A DNA stretch of 64,000 nucleotides from Actinomucor elegans (taxonomy: Eukaryota; Mucoromycota; Mucoromycetes; Mucorales; Mucoraceae): assembly GCA_026027325.1 (NCBI GenBank), contig JAMSLZ010000012.1, positions 310,001-374,000 on the forward strand, given 5' to 3'. The notes beneath the pieces were generated by a model that was not told where the DNA came from, did no database searches, and was given only the letters and a program-made list of their open reading frames with translations. The position numbers and the translations under genes were made by a program. Below, piece by piece: positions 10,779-22,820 of the stretch; the first letter of the stretch is position 1; each line of letters begins with the position of its first letter.

Positions 10779-12760
10779 CTATCGTTTACGTCTATCATCA
10801 TCACTGTCATCATCTTCGCGAGCTCTTTTACCTTTCTTTGCTTTGTTCAAGAAGGTATCTAAACCAAATACATCTTTATCAACCTTTGCAGTTGATTTAC
10901 CCAAAGTTTCTCTCTCAAATTCGACAGGTCCACTTGAACTTTCACCGCCTTCTGTACCCTGGAATCCCTTACGAACACCAAATCTGTCTTGCTTAATCGA
11001 TCTCTCGAGGTCCTCAGCATTTGTACTACCCAAAACTTCAGATTCGTTATTATCACCTCTGAATCTGTAAATAGAAGTTGAAGATTGATTGAATAATGGC
11101 TTATCGTATGTATTATAAGCTACACAAAAGACTCAATTAGACAAATTATGCGTAAAATGTATTTCTTTTTTCTTCACTTACCATCATCGTCTTTGAATCC
11201 TGATCCAATACCCTCAGATTGATTGAATAGTCGTGCATCATACATGCTATCTTTACTCAATGTAGGCTTGGCTAAACCAAGTGCAATCTTTTCTGAAATA
11301 TCACGACCTTGCTCACTGTTATATACGTCAGTATTGCATTTACTTCAAAAGCGCGTTTTGATTCTTACCGAGCAAGATGCTTTGCTTTAGCCTCTGCACC
11401 CATTTTACTCATACGCATTTCTCTCTGTCTTTGTTTTTGACGATCACGTCTTAACTGATCACGCTCTCTTGCCTTCTCTTCATCACTATCTTCAGCGGCT
11501 CCATGACGTCGAACAGGCGATTCTTGTTCACTGTCTGATTTATCGGAGCCTGATTCATCTGAGCTATCATAATCAGGCATCAACGAAGAAGCTGAAGGTC
11601 GATTGGCTTTAGCAGGTGCCGTTTCTGTTACACTTGGTTTGAATCCAGCTCTCTCTTCACGAGCCTTTTGTGCGAGTTGTCTAAGCTTATCTTCTTCTGC
11701 TTCCTTCTGCTTCTGTGCCAACTTTTGTTGCATCAAATTTCTTTGTCGAACTTCATCACGGGCGTGTCGATCAGCAGCATATAATGCTTCCGAGAATTTA
11801 GCGAAATTATCATTAATAGTTAATTCCTGGAGACCACGGCCATCAGCAGCTAAACGTTTATCGAGAGGAATGGTATAACCTTTGGTATTCTTCCAGTTGG
11901 AAACACAAGGTGGAATAACCCATTCAGCTTGCTCTTTGGCTGTCAATTTACGGGGAGGAGAATGCATCACTGGAGCAGGCGGAGATGGTGGTCCTCGAGG
12001 CACTTTTTTGTGTAAATGACTAGGTGGTTCCATTGGATCAATAGGGGCGTCCACCATACGAATGATTCTTTGCTTTGCGCCAGAATTGAATCCTTCGCCG
12101 ACTTGGCCTTGAGCTGGTGTATATCGAATATAAGTAGGGTCTTTGTTGGTACCATTGCCATTTGGAGGGCCTACATTCTTGGGTTGCGAAGCTTTGATCT
12201 TGGTATTAACAATCTTTTCAAGTGCTAATCGTGTCTTTTCTGCTACGCTTTGTACTTCTTCTTCTCCAGGTCTATCCATTACTAATTTGTCGACGTCGAT
12301 ATCTTTGCGTTCGTGCATAGGAACCATGTCTCTGTAGGAACTATGGATGATACGATCATCACTGTGGCCTTGTCGTGCAATAGCATCGTACTTGACATTA
12401 CCATCTTGATCAACCTCCAAAGTCAAAGCTCCACCTTTACGATCGGCTGCTGATTTGTCTTTGCGACCCATATCGAGTGGGTATTGAGCAATATGGATTT
12501 CGGGGTATGCGCCGCCATTACCGAAATCCTCAGGTACACGAGGTCTGAAGTTTTTACGCTGGCCATAAGGTGGGATTCTGCTTTGACTGGATTTACTAAC
12601 AATTTGATTAATCTGCTTTTCCAATTGAGGTGCTGAACTAGGTGCTGAAGCCAAAGTTTGGCGAGGCTTTGGTAAAAGACTAAATGATACATAATTTTTC
12701 AGTTTAATACAATAGATTAAAGGATTTTCTTTGTTTCACTCACCTTGAAAGCGAAGCCAT
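10779..12760 (-). CDS. SNW-domain splicing factor (SNW1/SKIP/Prp45)
   Basis: Spliceosome component of the Prp19-associated and activated complexes; in animals also a transcription coregulator. Exons 12760-12744, 12679-11369, 11315-11182 and 11119-10779, 600 aa. Diagnostic blocks: PPYGQRKNFRPRVPEDFGNGG and PEIHIAQYPLDMGRK near the N-terminus, the SNW signature itself in CVSNWKNTKGYTIPLDKRL, and GRGLQELTINDNFAKFSEALY. The rest is charged and Ser/Asp-rich; the C-terminus ends in an acidic-basic KKGKRAREDDDSDDDRRKR tail. The length is close to human SKIP (536 aa). The tiny first exon (17 nt) supplies MASLS. Confidence 0.95.
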
Positions 12761-13407
12761 GCTAATTAAGTTATTAATAAAGAAACAGAAAAAAAAAGAT
12801 AAAACCAAAGCAAAGCAACCAGCAGTAAATTTTTTGGCAGCAACGTCACCAATAGAATTGGTCCTGTGTAATATGTTCTAATTGGGTCGCTTTCGTGTGA
12901 CTGCTATTATAGGTTGTTGTCTCGATTTTTTGTTGGTTGACAGCAATTTATAAATAATGCCCAAAGATGATATATCTTTTCTCAGAACGCAAGACTTTAT
13001 TTATATATAATCATGTATACATTTGCACTCATTACTGAATATTCCATTCTTCACAATACACTGCTTGACTGGTTCTGACGCTAAATACTATAGCTTGATA
13101 GAAGGTTGACTTTAACGATCTACCAGTATTACATGATTACAAGAGTTTAGAAGGCTTAGTTAATATCATATCGCTGTACTATTAATACAATCAAGCTACA
13201 AGCAGCTTACAGGATTATATACGAAAAAACATCACATTGTTTATTCAATATTTGATATCAGAACCAATCAAGTAATGCATTATGAAGAATGAATATCCAG
13301 CCAATGAATGCAGATGTACATACGATTCTATATCAATAAAGCCTTGCGTTTTGAGTATTTAAAAAGTCGCATTTCAAAACTACAAAAGAATCTTACTTTC
13401 TATCAAA
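12761..13407. other. Intergenic, divergent promoters
   Basis: About 650 bases between SNW1 (-) and the following plus-strand gene. AT-rich; nothing else recognised. Confidence 0.45.
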
Positions 13408-15422
13408 ATGACAGAAAAACTTATGGAAAAGTTTATTATTGAAAATTACCTCCACTTTGATCCAGTTGTTTTTCTTGAAACGACTGCTAAATCTTTAACT
13501 CGTGATGCTGCTTGTGATTGTTTTGAAAAAGTGGTGGAATCCATAGCAAGTGATACATCAAATCCCTATAACATTGTAAAATGGTGTATGAATATAAAAG
13601 AAAACAATTACGAGGCATGCAAATTGTATTTATCATATTCTTCAATATATTAATCTATAATCAGATCTTGAACACTGACGAAACTCTTTACTATTGGAAC
13701 TTGCGAGTCTCCACCACTTTGAAGCTTCAAAAACAATTGAACAAAACGGAACAAAAATACATAATTACCAAAAAAACTGGTGAGATTGGAAAATCTGTTC
13801 AAAATAGAATGAATGCTGTACCAAAAATGAAAAGGAGAATAGAAGTTGTAAAAGTGAGTTTTTAGATTGTACCTTTTTTAAGGGTATCTTTTAACTATAC
13901 TGTAATGATCTCTTAGATTGAAAAAGATAAGATTCTTTTGGAAGTAAGAGTGTAGGCACCATAATTAAAAACTTTGCTGAAATGTACTTTCAACAATATA
14001 ATGATTTATCTAATAAGCAGCAACATGTTGTGGGGTAATATCACTTTTTTTATTTTGCTTTATCAAATACTAAATACCTTTTATTTCGTACCTAGATTGT
14101 GTTTGAATAGCATTATTGATATTTCAAATGAAACAGCGGATTCACAACGGCAGCTCTTTGATGATGTCCAATGGAAAATATTAAAAAAACAATTTAAACG
14201 CACACAGAAATTTGATGATGACACCTTTAAGAATAAATTAAAAGACATAAATAAGGTACATTTTGTAATAACTTGTTTTCTCGCAGCTATTAATTTAAAG
14301 TATTAATCAGGCACTAAGAACTGTCAATTTGAACAAGGCCTACACCCTAGCTAGAAAGCTGGAGTTATCAACCCTTAACAGTGAAGATGAAGCACTTTAC
14401 AACATATATTCACATATGCAAGTAGCTCTCTGACAGAATATTGATCACTCCCACAAATCAGTAACTAATTTTTGAAATAGTATTAATGTATATCGCAAAC
14501 GGAAATCAGCAATCACTAGTAAGAGCAACACTGAAATGAATTCATTAATAACAATTTGGGGTGAAGTCTTTGAAACGTTATTTCCAGATAGTCAACAAAT
14601 TTATTGTAGGTGGTATGTATATTTATCCACTCATTGTAAATTCCTTCTTATCTGATGAAATAAAAATAGGGGCGAGTCGAAAGCACACAGCAACGAATTT
14701 AAGATTGACTGTAGAGTGGTTTTTATGTTTAATGAAAAGGAGGTGGATTTAACAGATATTGAAGCTTCTCGTTATATGTTTACAAAGAAAGTAAATGATG
14801 ATCATCTGAAATTATGTGTGGAAAGCAAAGATATACTGGATTTTGTTGTGAAAAATTCGACCATTTTCAACCATGAAGCTGTAGAAATATTTATGGTACA
14901 AATATGCAGTAAGTTTTTTTTTAATGACACAATGGCAAAAACAATAATCAAATATACCAACATGGCTTCATTTTTAGCGAATCATTGCGAGATCAAGAGA
15001 ATCTATCTTGTTGATGAAGGTCTCTACTGCGTTGATAAAGTTTATGACTTAACTGTACCATCCTCTCCCATCGCCTTTGCCAATATATCACCTCAATGGT
15101 TCCAAGCCCTGTACGCCATAAAGGTACTTGCGCTTTTTCTTGCCTTTCTTCTTCACTATGTGAATTAACGGATATATTTTAGAAAAACTGTAGCAAGTTA
15201 GTCCAATACATTGATACAGAAAATATCAAGAAAACGTATGATACTCACTTTGGTCGATCTTCACCAATAACAACAAAAACAAGTTATATTGATTGGCTTC
15301 GCGATTCATTTTACCCATCTTCTCAGGATTTTGATCCGTTAATCATGCCAACCAAACTGTACGCTGATCCCATTTTTCCCAACAAAAAACAAACCACAAA
15401 TATTCAAACAACTGAAGATTAA
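13408..15422 (+). CDS. Lineage-specific multi-exon protein, unknown function
   Basis: Nine-exon model, 484 aa: 13408-13575, 13665-13853, 13917-13943, 14018-14034, 14096-14255, 14311-14421, 14524-14612, 14670-15123 and 15183-15422; every junction keeps the frame. The C-terminal half carries a TIWGEVFETLF...RWGES...FKIDCRVVF block and an IEASRY segment that I associate from memory with large families of uncharacterised mucoralean proteins. The N-terminal part is helical and charged. No catalytic motif is seen. The least certain junction is 14421/14524: a conventional 59-nt intron ending at 14480 would hit a stop, whereas the 102-nt version stays open. Codon use is AT-rich, unlike the conserved neighbours, typical of a young or fast-evolving gene. 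Confidence 0.6.
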
Positions 15423-16277
15423 AAGAACAGCATCCTGAATACCACAGTTATTCACTTAAAAATATATTGATTATAGTATTTATGTTGTTTTGATTGACCA
15501 AATTATACCTTTTATTACTATACCATTGTTAATATCGTTCAGTCTATGGTATAATTATTATCAACTTCAAATATAAAACAAATAAAGCAACGTATAATTA
15601 CGTCTTTCACATATTGAAGTTAGGTATTTTCATAACGTTTATTAGCAAAAGAACTAACAAGACTTTTTTTTAGCACTCTATCTATGCTATTATAGATTCG
15701 AATAGAGATAAAAAAAAAAGGTAGGGGTGAAGGATTGAGCGTACATATAACCATGCACTTTTTGTTTTTCTCTTTATCACTAATCAAAATTCAAGTTTCA
15801 CCAATGGGGGTTTCACTTACAAATCTTTTTTTATATAAAAAGTCAATAATTATAAATGGGTACATGCCATGGAAGATATCTTTCTAATCCTGCAGTATTA
15901 GGGCCTTATACACTTTTTGACTCAACAATCAGTAATAATATAAGCTATTCCTTGACTATAATGAGAATTATGTAACTTCACAAAGGCAGTCGCCACTAGT
16001 TGCAATTTCTTTTTTTATTATATATAGAATAACTATTTTATAGGACGATCTTTGGGCACAAGTACCACACTAGCAATTAGTAAGCCTTCAGCCGTATTAT
16101 ACTTTAGGTCTGGTTGGTGGACTTACTAGTGAAGAATGCTCTTACCCGGCCCGCAGAGACTGTGCTATCCATATTTAATATTACAATCTACATATAATTA
16201 AATTAATTTCCTTCGTAGTGACGTAACATGGAAATAAGAGCATCAGTAGAGTTGAAAAATGATTTTTTTTACCAAAG
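15423..16277. other. Intergenic before tandem array
   Basis: AT-rich; no coding feature. It contains the 3' region of the preceding gene and unique sequence leading into the 449-bp repeats. Confidence 0.45.
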
Positions 16278-17518
16278 AATTCACATCTTTGACTGTTGCT
16301 GAGGCCATCATATCTTTTGACTTGATGGTATGGTTGCTCAGTAAGGACTCTCCCTATGCTCTTGACATATGTACCATACGATACTGTAATGTCTGCAGTC
16401 AAAAAAAAAGATGTGTGTCCTTTTGAATGCATAGATTTTTAACTTTTGGTTTTGAGGCCTTACATTGTATGGTGCCGGTGTAAATGTTTCAACCCAATAG
16501 TTAAGAATCAGAAGTGTAGACAATCATCAAACCATTTACCAGTGGAATGATGTCTAATGTAGGGATATTAGGACTTGTCATGACAGGTCTTGTCTTGATA
16601 AGTCTTGTCTCCTCTTTGACTTGCAATTTTATTGCATTATTGGCGTAAAGGTATATAGATATATTGTGCTGCAAGGCTCATGGCAGTAATCAACTTTACC
16701 TGTTCTATAGGTAGTATACAATATACAATTCACATCTTTGACTGTTGCTGAGGCCATCATATCTTTTGACTTGATGGTATGGTTGCTCAGTAAGGACTCT
16801 CCCTATGCTCTTGACATATGTACCATACGATACTGTAATGTCTGCAGTCTAAAAAAAAGATGTGTTTCCTTTTGAATGCATAGATTTTTAACTTTTGGTT
16901 TTGAGGCCTTACATTGTATGGTGCCGGTGTAAATGTTTCAACCCAATAGTTAAGAATCAGAAGTGTAGACAATCATCAAACCATTTACCAGTGGAATGAT
17001 GTCTAATGTAGGGATATTAGGACTTGTCATGATAGGTCTTGTCTTGATAAGTCTTGTCTTCTCTTTGACTTGCAATTTTATTGCACTATTGGCGTAAAGG
17101 TATATAGATATATTGTGCTGCAAGGCTCATGGCAGTAATCAACTTTACCTGTTCTATAGGTAGTATACAATATACAATTCACATCTTTGACTGTTGCTGA
17201 GGCCATCATATCTTTTGACTTGATGGTATGGTTGCTCAGTAAGGACTCTCCCTATGCTCTTGACATATGTACCATACGATACTGTAATGTCTGCAGTCTA
17301 AAAAAAAGATGTGTTTCCTTTTGAATGCATAGATTTTTAACTTTTGGTTTTGAGGCCTTACATTGTATGGTGCCGGTGTAAATGTTTCAACCCAACAGTT
17401 AAGAATCAGAAGTGTAGACAATCATCAAACCATTTACCAGTGGAATGATGTCTAATGTAGGGATATTAGGACTTGTCATGATAGGTCTTGTCTTGATAAG
17501 TCTTGTCTACCCTTTGAA
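16278..17518. repeat. 449-bp tandem repeat array (about 2.8 copies)
   Basis: Units start at 16278, 16727 and 17176; the third is cut off near 17518. Copies differ at only a few positions. Each contains CTTGTC-rich sequence with a near-palindrome around TCATGA (intact in copy 1, altered in copies 2 and 3), a run of about eight A residues, and a 61-codon minus-strand frame that simply recurs with the period. The high identity suggests recent amplification or homogenisation. Function unknown. Confidence 0.95.
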
Positions 17519-18921
17519 GTCATATAGTTGCTAGATTGTTCTTGTGCATTGGAACTCATCAGTATTGGTTCAGAATTTGGAATTGGATCGTATCCTAATG
17601 CCATTCGACGTCAACTACACTGGAATTTTTTGCTATTTTATAACTTGACATCTCGACTTATTTATTATTGGGGAAATACGACATCGCATCTAATTAATGA
17701 TCCGTGTTCCAAATAAACGGTTAGATCTGCTAAAATGTTTATTTAACTTGATTATAATGAGTATATTGTATTTTAACTATTGGTTGTAAATTATAAACTT
17801 TTTCTTGCATGTAAAAAAAGTTAATGTTCTGTAGAACTCACGAGCGATTTCAGTTTCATGTCCCATTTGATGGGTGGTATACGTTAAGAATAAGCTACTG
17901 CTTCTTTTATAAACTCTTTGTTTGACATAATGCAATGAATACATCAAGTCATCACAGACTGACAATATTTAGCATGTCTGTCATGTAAACCTGATCTATA
18001 GATCTATTGATCCACAGTTGACCTCGATTTAACACCATATCTGATTAATAGTACATATTTAAAGAACTGATGCTTCAGTTAGAATATTTATTTTACAAAC
18101 GTACTTTATATTTAGAAGCTGTTCAAGTTGCTTATACTTAAATCTGTGGTCAGAAGAAAAAAAAAGTCCACCTTTCTACTAACTTAGTAACTTTTATGGG
18201 ATGCATCTTTTTGATAAAAAGACGTATACAAGGGACGCTTTCATTCAGGAGCTAGCTATTGAAAGATTAAAAATAAAAAGAGGATATGGCTTGAATGCAC
18301 GCGTTTTTGTTAAAGTATAGTGGTTTTGATTGGCCATTGACAATTGGACAGGTCAGATGGTATCTGGCGTTAGCCAGTTTAAGTCATAGGTTTGACGGAT
18401 AGATGATGCATGCTTCCCAACTAAAGCTGACGAAAGATATAAATGTCATTCTAATGGAAGCAACAAACTGGACAGTACCTCTATATAGATTTTTGCCAAG
18501 GATGCAGCTTCCATTAACATCTAAGCCGCGAATATACAGCTCAGCATATCCAAGTTTAACTGAAAGTTTATGTATCGCAAAGCCCTGGTTTCAAAGCTTG
18601 CATAGATTGTTTCTGCCAAGCTAGTATCGATTTGGATGAAGAAATAAATGTATATATATAAAACATAGCATTTGTCACAAGCGAGCTAGGAGCGATCTGT
18701 GTTATTTTGATACTGTTTTCATAATAGTGAAGCTACATAAACACGTCAAGTGACAGTCGGGATAGTTGTGATGCGGAGCTTGCACTTGGTCGTATCAATG
18801 ATGTAAGTGGTTTGTTTATAGCGCTATACTTCTTGGCAGCTTTCTTATGCATAGTCACGCCAAATCGACATATAAATTCTTGTGAATCTATCGGTTTCTC
18901 TTTTTTCTTTATTCATTTACC
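17519..18921. other. Intergenic
   Basis: About 1.4 kb without a supported gene. Short frames at 17528-17716, 17777-17965 and 18403-18624 have no domain, signal peptide or splice partners that I can see. The last about 100 bases are the T/C-rich leader of the next gene. Confidence 0.45.
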
Positions 18922-19754
18922 ATGTTAAAGATAATTCAAATTATTATTACCCTACTGATTGTTGCAAGCTTCATTTTGCAGATTCTCGTTATACTCGGTA
19001 ACTTTAATGGTCTCCGATCTGTTAATATTGCCCGAATTGAGTTGGAAGACTCAGCATCAAATGGTATGCTCGGTGATATCCTGGATGCGGCACAAGGTAT
19101 AGCAGCAGGCATCCCTAGCTTTTTGACGGTAGCTTTATTTGTTGTATGTGAAGGCTCCAGTAGCAACGAAACAGTCTGCTCGCCACCTAGTTTCGGCTAC
19201 AGATACAGTAGTAAAGTATATGTATATGCATGATAAATAGTCATTGTATACTGATGTACTTGTAAATAGATAGCACTAGTACGTTACAAATGATTCAAGG
19301 TCAAATCCCTGAATGGCTTCATAGAACAGTGGCTGGTTTACAAGGCGGTGTATTTATTCCATCTGTCATTCTGTGTTTCATTTTACTGTGTTACAACTTT
19401 TATCACCAATATACAGGACATAGTGTCAAGCACCAATTTGGCTGGTGTCGCAAGATCATGATATCTATAGTGGCTTTAATTGCCATGGTATTATGTATTG
19501 CCACTTTTGTAGTGCAGATTGTGGCATACAACATTTTAAAGAGAGAGATCAACAATGCTAAGGGCGAATTATTGGGTGGATTGATCGGCAGTTTGGTAAA
19601 CGTGAATACACGTACTGGTGCGTCTGTCTGGATGTCATTGGCAGCAGCTATTGCCTTGCTGTTCGCCACTGTATTGTTATGTTTCACTGTTTGCTGTATG
19701 GATCGAAGAAAAACAAGGGCAGCAAAGGATGAATATCCTATGGATCGTATCTAG
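18922..19754 (+). CDS. Tetraspan membrane protein, SUR7/PalI-like
   Basis: Predicted 257 aa from exons 18922-19210 and 19270-19754. Four hydrophobic helices: about residues 4-27, a pair in the centre (FIPSVILCFILLCYNF and IMISIVALIAMVLCIATFVV), and a last one (SLAAAIALLFATVLLCFTVC) followed by a short basic cytosolic tail. The long first loop has two Cys and NxT-type sites. This layout fits the SUR7/PalI (claudin-like) superfamily of fungal plasma-membrane eisosome or pH-sensing proteins; I see no motif that picks one subgroup. The donor at 19210 was chosen because it alone keeps the frame. It lies just upstream of another membrane protein on the same strand. Confidence 0.7.
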
Positions 19755-20036
19755 GTTTGTAGAACAATGAATTTACCCGTCAAGCTGTCTGGACCGTCCC
19801 TAGTCATATTAAGCAATTTAAATCTCATTTCATTATTGTAATTGTATTGTGTACCTTTATCTTATATTTTGTATTATATTACCCTCTTTCTACTATTAAT
19901 ACCTTCTTCTTTTTTTTTCTAATACACAACTGTATAAACCGGTTATTTTACTTGGGGGTATACTCAATCGTTCCCGAAAAATTTGAATCAGAAAATCCCA
20001 GTACACGGGAAAAAAAAAATTCACATATACAACTCA

Positions 20037-21448
20037 ATGCTAAACTTCAAGTTTGATCATGGTCATCAAACCTTCATTTCACCATTACTTGTTGTACTTA
20101 TTCTTGCTTTGAATACAAACTCAGTCCAGGCTCAATTACCCACAAGTAATAATAATGTTTAATATTGCGTATTGGATGGTCGTCTAACTCGTTCTTCATA
20201 GCGAATGGAACGGACGCTACAAACACTACAGATTGCAAGCCTTTGAATTGTAAAGCTCTTTGTACGCCCAGATGTGATATCAACGAGGCTTGCATATTAA
20301 GAACAATGACAGATTGTGCTATCTGCCCTGCATCAAGGTGTTTGAGTCGAACTGTTTTAGGTTTACCTCCAATTGGTACAAGTAACACAACAACTACTAC
20401 TAGTGGTAATAACCCACCCAGTAACACAAAGGGATCATTGATAGGCGGGATAGTAGGTGGATTAGTCGGTGTTGGCTTATTGATCGGTATTGGTGTCTAT
20501 TGTTATATTAGAAGAACTAAAAACAAGAGCAAACTGCCCTTGGCTTTTACTGCTGCTGCCAATATATCGCGCAATATAGTAGGAAATCATGATCAATCGC
20601 CTCCGCCTTCTCCACATCCAGCGGTTATTGCTGCTTTATCCCATTATCAACCACACGATTCTGACACAACCAGTTCAAAGCCAATTGCACTTACATCCCT
20701 TGATACGCCACTCTATACTACTAATGCACCATATAATTCTACGTTTAATACTTCTAATATATCTAATCATAATAATACCATATCAACAACTAAAACTACT
20801 GCCAGCACGAGCAGTCGATCATCTTATTATCTACCTCCTCTACCTACCCATGCCACGATTCCTGAAGAGTTTGAAGACAGAATAGCAGTACAGAACAAAA
20901 GAATATCCGAGATAATCTATAGTAATCCAAGATTATCACAGGTGCAGTTGCAAAGGCAGCTACTTAGTCATAGGAACAGTGGTATTTCGTTTACTACAAC
21001 GGACGATGAATATGACTATGATGATGATAAGAAATCAACCCTATCAGTATCAACCACCACCAGTCTACCACATCAAACACCTCAAATAGCATCTGTACAG
21101 GCAGTTCAAGTGAACAGAGCAAAAGTACAGATTATGCGGGTCAATTCTGTCAGATCAAGCGTGGCAACCAATGGCCTCAGCAGAAGTGCATCAGTCAAAA
21201 CTACATTAACTGCTGTTCCTTCTGCTTCCACCCTTTCCATTTCAATTCAAAGTGATTTACAAGAAGAGGAGGAAGAAGATGATATATTGAGTGTGCATCC
21301 ATTCCCATCCACGCCTAATAATCGATCTTTTACTGATGATCCTTTCCACGACACCCATTCCACTGCTGGTGTAAGTGATACCGCTACAAATGACTATTGG
21401 AATAATAATAATAACAATAATAATAATAATAATAATAATAAAAAGTAA
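20037..21448 (+). CDS. Single-pass membrane protein with Cys-rich ectodomain and Asn tail
   Basis: Predicted 451 aa from exons 20037-20145 and 20202-21448. A signal peptide (VVLILALNTNSVQAQ) is followed by a short extracellular part with a Cys cluster (CKPLNCKALCTPRC, then CAICPASRC) and a Thr/Asn/Ser-rich stalk. A Gly-rich helix (GGIVGGLVGVGLLIGIGVY) then a YIRRTK stop-transfer follow; the remaining about 300 residues are Ser/Thr/Pro-rich and end in a poly-Asn run encoded by AAT repeats. The architecture recalls fungal wall-stress or signalling mucins, but no named family is recognised. An apparent upstream frame through the intron (from 20165) is an artefact of retained intron. Confidence 0.7.
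21402..21446. repeat. AAT/AAC trinucleotide repeat
   Basis: Trinucleotide run encoding the C-terminal poly-Asn tail of the preceding membrane protein; likely length-polymorphic. Confidence 0.85.
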
Positions 21449-21565
21449 CGTTTTTTTTTTAATGTATAAAAACAAGGCAGGAATTGTATATAAACAAAAA
21501 TGATAATAAAGCGAGTGGGAGATATGAGAGATGTTGAAGAAAGTGGAGTTGAAGTGAAAAAGAGT

Positions 21566-22145
21566 CTATTTCTTACTGTTCTTTTTCGCTTTGGTTACTG
21601 AAGGTTTCTTATCGTCAGCAGCAGCGGCAGAGGCTTTGGCAGCTCTGGCAGCAGCTTGAGCGGCGGCAATGTTGGCTGCAGTTTCGGCTTTCTTTGCTGC
21701 TTTCTTTGCCTTGGCTCTTTCTGCTTGTTGAACTTGTCTGGCTCTCAACTTTTCCTCTTCAGCCTATGTATTCGTTACTATCTAACACGAAAATTACTCT
21801 TATCTCTGATTACATACCATGTTCTTTTGAGCTTGAATCTCATTCAAAAGTTCCTCTTTGAAAGGCCATTCGTTGGGAATTCCGGGATCCTTCTTCACCT
21901 CTACAACAGCATGTGTAAGAGCAATGTTATACGATAAAAAAAAAGGATATGGACTTACTGTGTTGTTGAGAAGGGTTCTTTCTTGCTGCTCTACGTTCCT
22001 TACGTTGATGATCTTTAATACGACCCAAGATTCTATGCTTGTGGGCAATACGGACACGCTTACTCTTGATTTCTGGATAAAAAATATATAAATTAATAAA
22101 CAGTAACTCATTCGTATATTGTAGAAACTCACTTTTAGGAACCAT
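21566..22145 (-). CDS. Short GNL3/Grn1 N-terminal-domain protein
   Basis: Predicted 135 aa from exons 22145-22133, 22072-21959, 21900-21818 and 21763-21566. The sequence from SKRVRIAHKHRILGRIKDHQRK through KKDPGIPNEWPFKEELLNEI matches the N-terminal basic domain of nucleostemin/GNL3/Grn1 GTPases, which directs them to nucleoli and pre-60S particles. The circularly permuted GTPase domain that normally follows is absent; instead the chain ends in an Ala/Lys-rich tail (residues about 80-135). The stop is followed directly by intergenic sequence, so it is not a simple mis-splice. Likely nucleolar and linked to 60S biogenesis, by inference. Confidence 0.8.
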
Positions 22146-22820
22146 TGCTATTATCTATGAATTATAATAAAAGAGATCTCAACTGTGTCTCTTTTTTTTC
22201 TCGGTTACCTTTTTGGCTGTTTTTTAAATTCAAGATGAGTGAGTATAATTAGTCACACTACGGGAGCAGGAGCAACAAGCCACGATTGTAGGCGCTTTTT
22301 TATTGGTTAGCGGTAGTGGAATATCTTAATTCCTGTATTATGATTGGATAATGAGAAATAAAAGAAGATGTACAATATTAAAAATCCGCTAGAGGAGGTA
22401 TGGATGCTTATTGGGCAGCGGGAATATAACGGTAAAGCGATCAAAATTAAGCTTCTTGATTCAAACCAGACCATTCTCATTTTGATGCAATTTTTATTAG
22501 TAAAATAACAATAATAATAATACAAAACCATTTAACAAAGATTGTATTAAATTTGATTGTATACCAAATAACTTAAAAGATCATGTTGTATTTGACATAA
22601 AAACGATGTGCCAAGTCGCATTTTTTGATATAGAGAAATTCTACGAGAAATGCCCCAGCATAGATAAGATGCGCCAAACAGGTTTATATTATGAACCTCC
22701 TTAGAATGTCTTTATACTATCAAATCAGTTTCAAAATATGGAATATCAATACTATAATACAGTGAGTAGGCCCATCATTCAGTCTATTATTTTATTATAA
22801 GTTATACCATCTATTTACTA
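22146..22820. other. Intergenic
   Basis: Upstream region of the Grn1-domain gene and 3' region of the GTP cyclohydrolase gene. AT-rich; nothing further seen. Confidence 0.45.

Noticed and set aside
14422..14480. Frameshift or pseudogene call in the lineage-specific gene
   Set aside because: At first a 59-nt intron seemed to break the frame; a 102-nt intron to 14523 restores it and all later exons, so decay is not required.
16338..17421. Three identical 61-codon minus-strand frames
   Set aside because: They recur with the 449-bp tandem repeat and have no other coding evidence.
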